From the NCBI RefSeq assembly GCF_002994615.1, contig NZ_PVNK01000081.1:1-64000 (forward strand): a stretch of DNA of 64,000 nt, given 5' to 3'. Source of the DNA: Enhygromyxa salina (GTDB lineage Bacteria > Myxococcota_A > Polyangia > Nannocystales > Nannocystaceae). Below, in pieces: positions 1-9,440 of the stretch (position 1 is the stretch's first letter; each line of letters opens with the position of its first letter). Both the position numbers and the translations under genes were made by a program. The notes under the pieces are model-generated. The model did no database searches and was not told the DNA's origin. It saw nothing but the letters and a program-made list of their open reading frames with translations.

Positions 1-2313
1 GTCCAGTTCGCGCCGCAGCTGGTCCAAGGCGGCGTCGGCAGCGAGGGCGATCGCCCCCTCGAGGCCGCCCGTGTCCTCGTAGACCTCGTAGCGCAGCTTG
101 CGGGCCTCGGTGTCCCGGCGCAGCCACAGCTCGCGCAGGACGTGTTGGAGCAGCGGCAGCCGCCCGGGCTGCTCGGCGGCGGCGTTGACGAGCTCGGCGA
201 CGAGGGTCGGGTCGACCTCGTAGCCGACGCGCCGGGCCGGCTGCTCGATCGCCGCGCGGACCTGATCCCTGGCCATCGGCGGGAGCACCAGGTAGGTCCC
301 GGCGTGGAGGACTCGGGCGAGGGCTTTGACCTCGAGGCAGCGGTGGACGAAGTCGGCTCGCAGGGTCGACACGACCCACAGTCCGGTGTCGCTGCGCGTG
401 GCCTTGATCAGGTTGTCGAGGAAGGCGGCGGCCTCCGGTGACGCGCGCCCAGGCCCCAGGCCCGCCTCGGTGAACAGCTCCTCGAGCTGATCGACCACGA
501 GCAGCACGCGAGCGCGGGGCTCCAGCTCGGGGCCGGTCGCAACCCAGCTGGCGATGACGGAGCCGAGCGTGGTCGCGTCTTCGCTCAGCTTCGCGCCCAG
601 CTCAGTGACCGAAGACGCGGGCCCGCCTCGCCTCCCCTGAAGCTCGACCAGCGCCCGCGCGAGGGCCTCGCAGGGCCGCGCGCCGGGGCGCAGCACAGCG
701 ATCTCCCAGCCCTGCCCCTCCCCCAAGACCCCGCCGCGCAGCGCGGGGCACAGACCGGCCATGACCAGCGACGACTTGCCCGACCCCGAGCCACCGACCA
801 CGCTGAGAAAGCGACGGGCGCCGGGCCTCAGGCGCTCGATCAGCTCGGCGGTCTCTCGCTCGCGCCCGAACATCCAGCGAGCGTCGCGCTGGCGGAAGGC
901 CTCGAGCCCGCGGTAGGGGCTGAGCGCGTCGACCTCGACGCCCGCGAGCCGGGCCTCGTCGGCCAGCCACGCGCTGCGATCCTGCGTCGCCCCGATCTGC
1001 GCCGCGAGTCGAGCGACCGCGCCGTCCCAGTCGTCCTCGGCTGCGATCCTGACCCGCGCGAGCGCGCGCCCGGGCCCGGGGTCCGGGCGCGCGTCCGGGA
1101 GCTCGACTTCCCAGACGGAGCTCGAGTCCCGCTCGATCCGCGCGCAAAGCACCTCGTCGAGCCCGGCCTCGGTTGGGCCCCCGCCCGGGCCACGGCACAC
1201 CAGCACGCCCGGGGCCTCGGCCAGCGCCGCGGGGGCGCGCCGCGGCGCGTCGGGCTCCCAGACATCGAGCCAGGTCCGGACGCCGTGGGCGAGCAGGTCC
1301 TCGCACAGACGCAGGACGACCAGCTTGTCGGTCCTGGGGTGGGCGACGAACACGTACTCGGGCGGCGCGCGGGTGTCCTCACCGGCCGCGAGCGCGTCGA
1401 GCAACGCCCGCATCGACTCGAAGCGATCTTCGGCCGCCGACGCCAGCCCGCGGACGAGGATCGCCCGCAGCCACGGCGAGATCTCGGCCTCGCTCGGCGG
1501 CGGCTGCAGCTGGCCGCGCTCGACCACTTCGCGCAGCCGCGGGAGCGTGTCGGCGGTGTAGGGCCGCGCGCCGTAGAGCGCCTCGTAGAGCGCAACACAA
1601 AACGAGAATTGATCGCTGGCCGCGTCGGCCAGGCCGCCGCGCAGCTGCTCGGGGGCCATGTACGCGGGCGTACCCACGAGCGCGCCGGTCTGTGTCATGC
1701 GCGTGGACGCCAGCGCCGCGCCCCCCGACGAGGTCCGGCCCTCGTCGTCGCGCTGGACCGAGCGCGCGACACCAAAGTCCATCACCCGCACGCGCCCGTC
1801 GTCCCCGACCATCACGTTGTCGGGCTTGAAGTCCCGGTGAACGATGCCCTTGGCGTGAGCCGCAGCGAGCCCCTCGCCCGCCGCCATGAACACCGCGAGG
1901 ATCTCGTCTCGGCTACGCGACGCCTGGTCGGGCCCCCCCGCCAGCCAAGCGCCGAGCCCGACCCCCTCGACGTGGGCCATGACGATGAAGGTCGTGTCCT
2001 CGACCTCGCCGATCTCGTAGACCGGCACGACGTTCGGGTGGGCGAGCTTGGCCATGGCCTGGGCCTCGATGACCAGGCGTCGGCGCAGCTCGGGGTCGCC
2101 CTCGACCGCGAGCTTCTTGATCGCGACCTTGCGGTCGAGCTTGCGGTCGTGGGCGGCATAGACGACGCCCATCGCCCCCCGCCCGAGCTCGTGGAGCAGC
2201 TCGTAGTGGGCGAGCAGCGGGACCTCGGACTCGATCCCGAACATCTCGGCGAGCAGGCGCTCCCGCTGGTGCCGCAGCACGACGGGGTCAATCTCGGGTT
2301 TGGGAAGGGGCAT
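1..2313 (-). CDS. Ser/Thr protein kinase fused to TIR-like and nSTAND ATPase domains (3' end outside window)
   Basis: Large signalling protein, 771 codons visible, C-terminus beyond the left edge. Residues about 36-310 are a Hanks-type kinase: glycine loop GRGAMGVVY (44-52), VAIK lysine 66, HRDFKPDN (159-166), DFG (179-181), APE near 220. Residues about 318-430 resemble a TIR domain (VFVAHPRTDK then TWLDVWEPD). From about 465 it reads like an nSTAND1 ATPase: GRERE, Walker A GGSGSGKSS (506-514), Walker B-like LLVVDQLEELF. STAND proteins usually end in WD40 or TPR sensors, which would lie outside the window. ATG 2313 begins MPLPKPEID. No membrane segment is seen. A soluble, ligand-triggered kinase switch is inferred; the TIR assignment is the weakest part. 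Confidence 0.85.
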   Translation of the reverse strand, partial: MPLPKPEIDPVVLRHQRERLLAEMFGIESEVPLLAHYELLHELGRGAMGVVYAAHDRKLDRKVAIKKLAVEGDPELRRRLVIEAQAMAKLAHPNVVPVYEIGEVEDTTFIVMAHVEGVGLGAWLAGGPDQASRSRDEILAVFMAAGEGLAAAHAKGIVHRDFKPDNVMVGDDGRVRVMDFGVARSVQRDDEGRTSSGGAALASTRMTQTGALVGTPAYMAPEQLRGGLADAASDQFSFCVALYEALYGARPYTADTLPRLREVVERGQLQPPPSEAEISPWLRAILVRGLASAAEDRFESMRALLDALAAGEDTRAPPEYVFVAHPRTDKLVVLRLCEDLLAHGVRTWLDVWEPDAPRRAPAALAEAPGVLVCRGPGGGPTEAGLDEVLCARIERDSSSVWEVELPDARPDPGPGRALARVRIAAEDDWDGAVARLAAQIGATQDRSAWLADEARLAGVEVDALSPYRGLEAFRQRDARWMFGRERETAELIERLRPGARRFLSVVGGSGSGKSSLVMAGLCPALRGGVLGEGQGWEIAVLRPGARPCEALARALVELQGRRGGPASSVTELGAKLSEDATTLGSVIASWVATGPELEPRARVLLVVDQLEELFTEAGLGPGRASPEAAAFLDNLIKATRSDTGLWVVSTLRADFVHRCLEVKALARVLHAGTYLVLPPMARDQVRAAIEQPARRVGYEVDPTLVAELVNAAAEQPGRLPLLQHVLRELWLRRDTEARKLRYEVYEDTGGLEGAIALAADAALDQLRRELD

Positions 2314-2331
2314 CCCGTTGTGCACTGCAGA

Positions 2332-2497
2332 CTAGCAGCCCGGGGTGCAATGCATCGTGTCGCCTCGCGCCGGATTTTTCGCCGAGCGCGCGAAGCCAAA
2401 ACGCCGCTGTACCGGGCGTACTACAAGTTTTGGCGACAAAACCATCGGCGAAAAGGCCAAGCGAGGCGCCGCGAGGCATTGCACCCCGGGCTGCTAG
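2332..2497. repeat. 166-bp palindromic MITE-like repeat, copy 1
   Basis: Both ends carry a perfect inverted repeat of about 22 bp, CTAGCAGCCCGGGGTGCAAT and its complement. Inner arms also pair imperfectly (CGCCTCGCGCC with GGCGCCGCGAG; TTTTCGCCGA with TCGGCGAAAA), so the whole unit can fold as one long hairpin. A second copy of identical length is at 46557-46722. It lies between divergent genes and has no coding capacity of its own. Confidence 0.85.
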
Positions 2498-2664
2498 CAG
2501 GCTAACCCGAGCTCGTTTCGGCTTGGCGGCGAGCAGCCGAGACCGACCACGGATCCGCGCCATCAGCGAGCCCGCTGATGAACCCTCGCCTGCGATCGCT
2601 CGCCTGCGCGATCTTTTTTGAAACCAACTCGGGAGCTCTGCAACCGCTCGTGTGGAGGCCCGAG

Positions 2665-3453
2665 ATGAACTTCGAACACTACCTCGACCACAACCGCCCC
2701 AACCCCAAGCGAGCCGCGCTCTTGACCCTCGCGGCCGCGCTGTCGATCAGCGGCACCACGATGATGCTCGCGGCCGGGTGGGTGGCCGGCAAGATGTCGA
2801 TCGCGCGGGTCGATCCGCCCTCGACCGAGTACATCCTGCTGTCGATGACCGCCGACCAGCCGACCCCGCCGCCGCCGCCACCGCCACCGCCGGCCGGCGC
2901 CAGCGAGGAGCCCGAAGAGCCCGAGCCCGACGACGAGGTGCCCGAGGATCCCGAGCCCCTCGAGGAGGTCCAACCCGACAAGCCGACGAAGATCCCCGAT
3001 CCAAAGGCCGGCGGCGCGGTCGGTGGCGTCCCCAAGGGTGTGCCCGGCGGTCAGTTTGGCGGCGTGATCGGGGGCATCCCCGGCGGGGGGATCGGCGAGC
3101 GCAACCCGCTGGCGATCTCGGTCAAGCCCGCGGCCAAGGACACGATCACCAAAAAGCCCCTGGCCGCGGTCATGGCTCGCGCGGTCTACTCGCCCGACCC
3201 CGACCGCAAGCTGCTCCAACAGACCAAGGCGGCGAGGTTCGACAAGCGCGACGGCAAGGCCACGGTCTCGTTTTGCATCGACGCCAACGGCAAGGTCGTG
3301 AACGTGAAGACCAAGTCCAAGTTTCCCGGCGATCCTCAGGTCGACAAGATCCTCCGGACCACGATCGCGTCGTGGCGTTTCAAGGCGAGCGAGGTCGGCT
3401 CGAAGAAGATGAAGACCTGCACCGAGCGGACCTTCTCGCTCAAGTTCCAGTAG
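2665..3453 (+). CDS. TonB-like energy-transducer protein with Pro-rich linker
   Basis: 262 residues. A short cytoplasmic N-terminus is followed by one membrane helix (about residues 20-45), a poly-Pro stretch and acidic EPE-type linker, a Gly-rich segment, and a C-terminal domain like that of TonB (KATVSFCIDANGKVVNVKTKS, then RTTIASWRFK). In myxobacteria such proteins link inner-membrane motors to the periplasm or outer membrane. ATG 2665 was chosen over an in-frame ATG at 2578 because TGGAGG sits eight bases upstream and the membrane helix then begins normally. No ExbB/ExbD genes are adjacent, so the partner is unknown. Confidence 0.75.
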   Translation: MNFEHYLDHNRPNPKRAALLTLAAALSISGTTMMLAAGWVAGKMSIARVDPPSTEYILLSMTADQPTPPPPPPPPPAGASEEPEEPEPDDEVPEDPEPLEEVQPDKPTKIPDPKAGGAVGGVPKGVPGGQFGGVIGGIPGGGIGERNPLAISVKPAAKDTITKKPLAAVMARAVYSPDPDRKLLQQTKAARFDKRDGKATVSFCIDANGKVVNVKTKSKFPGDPQVDKILRTTIASWRFKASEVGSKKMKTCTERTFSLKFQ

Positions 3454-3471
3454 CTGCGGCATCGTCGCGCC

Positions 3472-3929
3472 ATGCTCCTGTGCCATGGCTGCGAGTGTCA
3501 CGTCCGCGACGACGAGTCGAGCTGCCCCTTTTGCGGCGCGGCGCTCGGAACCACGACCGCGCCACGCCCAACGCGGCTCGGCAGCATGGCCCTGAGCGCT
3601 GGCCTGACCCTGCTCGGCTGCGCGACCGACACGGGCCCGAACGACACCGCCGCCGACGGCGGCAGCACCTCGATGATCGGCGGCGAGGGAAGGGGAGCGA
3701 CAGCGCCAGCCTCTACATGCTCACGGCCGATGCCGAGGGCGACTACGAGTTTGCGGTCATCGACGCCGACTTCACCCCGGTCCTCTCGCTGATCGACTAC
3801 GTCTGCTCGCCGACCGACGAGCTGAGCTGCAGCCTGCCGCTCGAGACGCTCACGCAGCCGCTGCTCGCTGTCGACAGCGACGACGGGCAGGCCGAGGGCA
3901 CCGCCACGCTCACGATCACGCCGCTGTGA
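3472..3929 (+). pseudogene. Frameshifted lipoprotein-like gene with PPC-like C-terminus
   Basis: The first part, from ATG 3472, has a zinc-ribbon-like start (CHGCECH, CPFCG) and then a hydrophobic run ending LLGCATD, like a lipobox. The frame is lost near 3690. In the next frame a well-formed sequence continues (SDSASLYMLTADAEGDYEFAV, ending TATLTITPL at 3929) that resembles the end of a pre-peptidase C-terminal (PPC) beta domain. The two halves probably belonged to one longer secreted protein that suffered a frameshift, perhaps with an internal deletion in the Gly-rich linker. A single-base sequence error is the alternative. Confidence 0.6.
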
Positions 3930-3936
3930 GCGGGTC

Positions 3937-4017
3937 TCAGGCCGGCAACAGGGCCCGGCCTTCGGCCTTGGCCTTGGCGAAGCGGTAGGCATCGGCCGCG
4001 AGCGCGGCGTTGGTCAC
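3937..4017 (-). CDS. Possible 26-residue coupled ORF or 3' gene remnant
   Basis: A GTG at 4017 overlaps the glycosyltransferase stop as GTGA and opens a short frame reading VTNAALAADAYRFAKAKAEG and ending at 3939-3937. Codon use and the Ala/Lys-rich helical composition look protein-coding. Either it is a tiny translationally coupled ORF or the tail of a truncated downstream gene. No function can be given. Confidence 0.3.
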   Translation of the reverse strand: MTNAALAADAYRFAKAKAEGRALLPA

Positions 4018-5195
4018 GAGGCGCGTGGTCGGGGTGAGGCAGCAGACTCGCGGGCCCGGATCGCGCGCTCGTACACGGCCCAGCTGCGCCGGAGCTGGGT
4101 CTCGAAGGTGAACGCGCGCTCGTAGGCCGCGCGGCCGGCCGCGCCCTGCCGACCGCGGAGCTCGGCGTCGACGATCAAGGGCTCGAGGGCGTCGGCGAGG
4201 GCGTCGGGATTGCTGGCGGGGATCAGCGCGCCGGTCTCCCCCGACACCACGGCCTCGGCGACCCCCCCGACGTGGCTGGCGACGACCGGCAGCCCGGCGC
4301 GCATGGCCTCGAGCGTGGAGATCGGGAAGCCCTCGTGGGTCGAGCTCAGCACGAAGATCTGCCCCTTGGCGAGGCGCTCGGGCACGTCGTCGCGCGAGCC
4401 GAGCAGGCTCACCCGATCCCCGAGGCGGTGACGCGCGACGGCCTCGCGCACGCGGGAGTCGAGGGGGCCGTCACCGATCAGCTCGAGCTCCCAGCTGAGC
4501 TTTGGGGCTCGGGTCTCGAGCCGCCCGAGGCCCTCGATGAGGGTCAGCGGATCCTTGGGCGCCTGGAGCCGAGACACGGCGATGATGCGCGCGGGGCTGC
4601 GGCTGGGGTCGGCGCGCAGGGCCTCCGGGAGATCCGGGATCGCGTTGTGAACCAGGTGGAATTTGCGGGCCGGGGCCACGCGTAGATCAACCCCGCGCTG
4701 AAGATCCGCCGCGGAGACCGCGATGATCGCGTCGGCCAGAGGCGCGGTGAGGGTCTCGAGCGCGCGGGCGATCATCATGCGCGGACCAGGCTGCCAGCCG
4801 AACACCCAGCCGTGGACGGTGTAGACCGTGGCCACGCCCAAGCTGCGGCCGGCGAGGCGGCCGAACCAACCGGCCTTGGTCGAGTGAGCGCTGACGACGT
4901 CGGGATCGAAGCGGCCGAGCGCCTGGCGAAGCTCGAACAGGGCGCGGAGGTCCCGGGTCGGATCGATCGCGCGGACCAGGTGCTGGAGGGGCTCGTAGGG
5001 GACGCCCGCGCGGTCGAGGCGATCGAGGAAGGGCCCCTCGCCACCGACGAAGACCCGGACGGTGTGGCCGGCCTCGAGCATGCCCCGAGCGAGGAGCTCG
5101 ACGACGACCTGGGCCCCGCCGACCGCGTCGGAGCGCGTGATCACGTGAGCGACGCGACGGCGGGGTCCCTGCCGGGGATCGAGCTCGTCCGTCAT
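4014..5195 (-). CDS. GT4-family glycosyltransferase
   Basis: 393 residues, a normal length for a GT-B retaining glycosyltransferase. The N-terminal half starts VAHVITRSDAVGGAQ, the usual sugar-transferase loop after a first beta strand, and contains VVSAHSTKAGWFGRLAG and TVHGWVFG. The C-terminal half has the nucleotide-sugar site: IAVSRLQAPKDP, LIGDGPL, LLGSRDDVPE and the E-x7-E motif in HEGFPISTLEAMRAGLPVVA. It probably adds a sugar during surface polysaccharide or glycolipid synthesis on the cytoplasmic face of the membrane. No other glycan genes are adjacent, so the substrate is unknown. Confidence 0.88.
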   Translation of the reverse strand: MTDELDPRQGPRRRVAHVITRSDAVGGAQVVVELLARGMLEAGHTVRVFVGGEGPFLDRLDRAGVPYEPLQHLVRAIDPTRDLRALFELRQALGRFDPDVVSAHSTKAGWFGRLAGRSLGVATVYTVHGWVFGWQPGPRMMIARALETLTAPLADAIIAVSAADLQRGVDLRVAPARKFHLVHNAIPDLPEALRADPSRSPARIIAVSRLQAPKDPLTLIEGLGRLETRAPKLSWELELIGDGPLDSRVREAVARHRLGDRVSLLGSRDDVPERLAKGQIFVLSSTHEGFPISTLEAMRAGLPVVASHVGGVAEAVVSGETGALIPASNPDALADALEPLIVDAELRGRQGAAGRAAYERAFTFETQLRRSWAVYERAIRARESAASPRPRAS

Positions 5196-5254
5196 CGCGC
5201 GGATAGTAGCAAGGCGATCGGCGAGGCGCCCCGATCACCGCGGGGCCGTCACGG

Positions 5255-6256
5255 TCACGGCCCGGCGAAGACCGCGGCCAGGTCTTCGGCGCGCTTGGCC
5301 TGCGCGGCCCAGCGCTCGAGCTGCTCGGGGTCTTTGCAGGTGCGGATCCGGGCCTCGGCCGGGGCATCAAGGGGGATGTTGCGGAGCTCGAGAATGGTGA
5401 GCACGAGCTCGATCAGGCCCTCGAGCTGCCCCTCGCGCTTCCCCTCGAGCTTCCCCTCGAGCTTGCCCTCGAGCTTCCCCTCGAGCTTCCCCTCGAGCTT
5501 CCCCTCGAGCTTGCCTTTGAGTTGGCCCACGCGGAGGCCGTCGTGGTACGCGACGCTGTCGAGTTCGATTTGAGTCAGTTCGTATCGTTCTTCCATCGTC
5601 AGTGCTCCCAGTAGGATGTCGCGGTGGTGCTCGGGCAAGACGCTCAGGAGACTCGAAGCATAGCGCCAGCGTCGGTCGTCCGCGAGCTCCAGGGTCACCC
5701 GCATCGCGACGCGAAAGACCTCCAGGTCGCCGGCATGGATCAGCGCCGACAACACCGCCTTGGACGGTCGGCGCCGAGCTTCGTCAAGGCGGGTCACCCG
5801 CGGCATGTTCTGTCGGTCGAGAACCAGCAAACCTTCACGGGCAGGGACCTCCAGCCGCCCGAGGCTGCGGGCCCAGCGAGAGACAGCATCCGACAAGGGC
5901 ACAACCATGACCATGGTGGTGAGTTGGAGGCGCTCGGCCAACAGCGCCCAGTAGACCCACAGGCGCCAGCGCTTGAGCGAGTCGACCTTCTTCTGGACCT
6001 CGAGGATCATCGCTACGCCCTTGTGTACGTGGCCCCGAGCGTGATGTCGCTTCACGGTGGCGGACAGGGCCAGGTCCGGTCGCAGCTCGCCCGTGTCGCC
6101 AAAGCACGGCGCGAAGCGATCGAGCTCGGCCTTGCGGTTGGTGACGTGGGTGAACCGGGGCAGCTCGATGCCAAACACGCGACGCGCGAGGTCGAAGGCC
6201 AGGCGGGGGTCGTCCTGAAACACACAGACGACTCCCTGGTGGAGCGAGGTCGGCAT
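5255..6256 (-). CDS. Rpn-like PD-(D/E)XK nuclease-fold protein with GKLE repeat
   Basis: 333 residues from ATG 6256 (MPTSLHQG); a TTG 21 bases upstream is a less likely start. The first 130 residues fit the Rpn/YhgA-like recombination-promoting nuclease or transposase family: ELRPDLAL followed by HKGVAMILEVQKKVD gives the D...E-x-Q core. The middle is helical. Near residue 250 the tetrapeptide GKLE repeats eight times, encoded by 12-bp units at 5417-5512. A C-terminal helical tail follows. Such genes are numerous in myxobacteria; DNA cleavage here is inferred from the family. Confidence 0.7.
   Translation of the reverse strand: MPTSLHQGVVCVFQDDPRLAFDLARRVFGIELPRFTHVTNRKAELDRFAPCFGDTGELRPDLALSATVKRHHARGHVHKGVAMILEVQKKVDSLKRWRLWVYWALLAERLQLTTMVMVVPLSDAVSRWARSLGRLEVPAREGLLVLDRQNMPRVTRLDEARRRPSKAVLSALIHAGDLEVFRVAMRVTLELADDRRWRYASSLLSVLPEHHRDILLGALTMEERYELTQIELDSVAYHDGLRVGQLKGKLEGKLEGKLEGKLEGKLEGKLEGKREGQLEGLIELVLTILELRNIPLDAPAEARIRTCKDPEQLERWAAQAKRAEDLAAVFAGP
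5417..5512 (-). repeat. Eight 12-bp in-frame units (GKLE codons)
   Basis: The unit CCCCTCGAGCTT (as read on + strand) repeats eight times with only a few substitutions inside the Rpn-like gene. Unit length is a multiple of three, so copy-number change by slippage would lengthen or shorten a charged linker without a frameshift. Confidence 0.9.
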
Positions 6257-6376
6257 CGAGGACCAGGACCAACGCAAAGGCCGTGCCGTACAATTCCCTC
6301 GTGATCTCGCAAAGGGGCCACGTTCGAGTGGCCAGCCAGCGGGACGGCGGCCTGCGAGCGGGCCACCGCCGATGGC

Positions 6377-7072
6377 TCAGCGATGGGCCGGACCGCGATC
6401 GAGCAGGGCCAAGAAGCGGCGATGGCGAGCGAGCTGCTCCGCGTCGGCGCGGCCGCGCAGCATCCCTTCGACGGCCCGAGTCACGCGCTCGCGCTCATGC
6501 TCGATCCACGCGCCAAGCAGCGGGTCGGCGCTCGACCGCAGGATCGGTCCCAGCTCACGGTCGCGCTCGTCGAGCGGCGGCCCCTCGCCAGGCTCGGCGA
6601 CCACGATCACGTAGAGCCGGCCCTGGTCCCGGGCCAGACACTCGTCGACGATCCCCCAGCCAAGCTCACGAAGGCAGGCGCGCAAGCTCCCGAGCTTGGG
6701 GAAGCCATGGTTGGCCTGGACGATCAATCGCCGCACGCCGACCAGCGCGCCCGCCCCCGCCCTCAGCAGGCGCTCGGCCAGCGGCGCGCCGATGCCCGCG
6801 ATGACCACGGTCCCGACCTCGCCCGGGTTCAAGACCGCGAGGCCGTCACCCTCGCGCAGCTCGATCCGCGCAGCCAGGCCACTCGCATCGACGAAGCGCC
6901 GGGCGGCCGCGAGCGGCCCGGAATTGATGTCGCCCGCGATCGCCCGCGGCGCTCGCCCGCACGCGACCACGGCCACAGCGAGGCGCGCGTGGTCACAGCA
7001 CAGATCTGCGACGGCCAAGCCCGGCAGCACCCGCTCGGCGATCGCCCCGAGCCGCGGACCGAGCTCGCTCAC
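6377..7072 (-). CDS. trmK: TrmK-family tRNA (adenine-N1)-methyltransferase
   Basis: 231 residues. Begins VSELGPRLGAIAERVLPG and contains ADLCCDHARLAVAVVACG (SAM motif I), AIAGDINSGPLAAARRF, EGDGLAVL, then VVIAGIGAPLAERLL, which stands where TrmK has its GMGG-type motif. The family methylates N1 of A22 in tRNA in Gram-positive bacteria; the Ile in place of the usual Met/Gly makes exact specificity uncertain. The GTG at 7072 overlaps the upstream lipoprotein stop by four bases (GTGA), so translation is coupled. Longer frames starting further upstream only shadow that lipoprotein. Confidence 0.75.
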   Translation of the reverse strand: MSELGPRLGAIAERVLPGLAVADLCCDHARLAVAVVACGRAPRAIAGDINSGPLAAARRFVDASGLAARIELREGDGLAVLNPGEVGTVVIAGIGAPLAERLLRAGAGALVGVRRLIVQANHGFPKLGSLRACLRELGWGIVDECLARDQGRLYVIVVAEPGEGPPLDERDRELGPILRSSADPLLGAWIEHERERVTRAVEGMLRGRADAEQLARHRRFLALLDRGPAHR

Positions 7073-7296
7073 TCCGCGCTCGCCCCCGTGCGCGGCGGCA
7101 GCTCGGTCCGCGCGACGAGCTCGTCCTTCTCGGGCTCCTTGGCGGCGCGCGCGTCCAAGGTGCTCACCTCGCTGTTGTGGATCACGAGCGCGTCGGCTGG
7201 CGCGCTCGCGGGCGCATCGACTTTGGGCTGGTTGCAAGCCGTCAGCGAAATCACCACGAACACGGCGCACAGACCCCGGGATGATTTCGGACCCAT
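7069..7296 (-). CDS. Small lipoprotein
   Basis: 75 residues. A basic start (MGPKSSRG), a hydrophobic core and lipobox LTAC at about residues 18-21 predict lipidation and membrane anchoring. The mature part is short, polar and Ala/Pro-rich with no recognised domain. It is translationally coupled to trmK (GTGA overlap) and diverges from the M49-like lipoprotein gene, whose ATG is only 50 bases away, so the two share one short promoter region. Confidence 0.6.
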   Translation of the reverse strand: MGPKSSRGLCAVFVVISLTACNQPKVDAPASAPADALVIHNSEVSTLDARAAKEPEKDELVARTELPPRTGASAE

Positions 7297-7346
7297 CGCG
7301 CCCAGTTTACCCGCCCAAGCCCGTGTGCGAGCCTGCGGACCCCGCG

Positions 7347-9113
<1,767 letters not shown>

Positions 9114-9165
9114 CCGGGCACGAGGCGCGCGGACGCGGGCGCAGCCCGGCGGGTCGAGGACGGCC

Positions 9166-9223
9166 CTAGCAGCCCGTGGTGCAACCCCTCGCGCCGTCTC
9201 GGCGCGAGACGACACGAGGGGTA
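9166..9223. repeat. Shortened copy of the CTAG palindromic repeat
   Basis: Starts CTAGCAGCCCGTGGTGCAA and, read on the minus strand, shows CGTGTCGTCTCGCGCCGA followed by the terminal arm, matching the two flanks of the 166-bp element with the centre missing. It forms a compact hairpin (CTCGCGCCG/CGGCGCGAG) 50 bases after the peptidase stop. Confidence 0.6.
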
Positions 9224-9440
9224 GTGCGCGCCGCTGAACCACCACCAGGTCGCCTGATCGATGATGACCTCCCACGCAAATTCCCCCGTAGCAGGCCTGA
9301 GCGTGGTCCGATCACCCGGCATCATCTCGACGACTTGCTCGGCGACCTGGATCTCGAAGGTGCCATCGAGGTCGTGCTGGGGCGCCAGCTCGCACATCTC
9401 GCGCAGATTGTCGTGTTTCGGGCATGGGACATCACTTTGG
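9224..9440 (-). pseudogene. Unrecognised gene remnant next to the repeat
   Basis: A minus-strand frame with coding-like composition reads DVPCPKHDNLREMCELAPQH, then FEIQVAEQVVEMMPGDRT and EFAWEVIIDQATWWWFSGAHY before it runs into the palindromic repeat. There is no convincing start apart from an internal ATG (MCELAPQH) and no natural end. It is read as a gene fragment whose 3' part was lost where the repeat now lies. Product unknown. It also accounts for most of the 318 bases between the peptidase and phosphatase genes. Confidence 0.35.

Noticed and set aside
6696..7346. In-frame upstream extension of the M49-like gene
   Set aside because: Covers trmK and its lipoprotein partner on the other strand, has no domain character, and would bury the clear lipoprotein signal starting at 7347.
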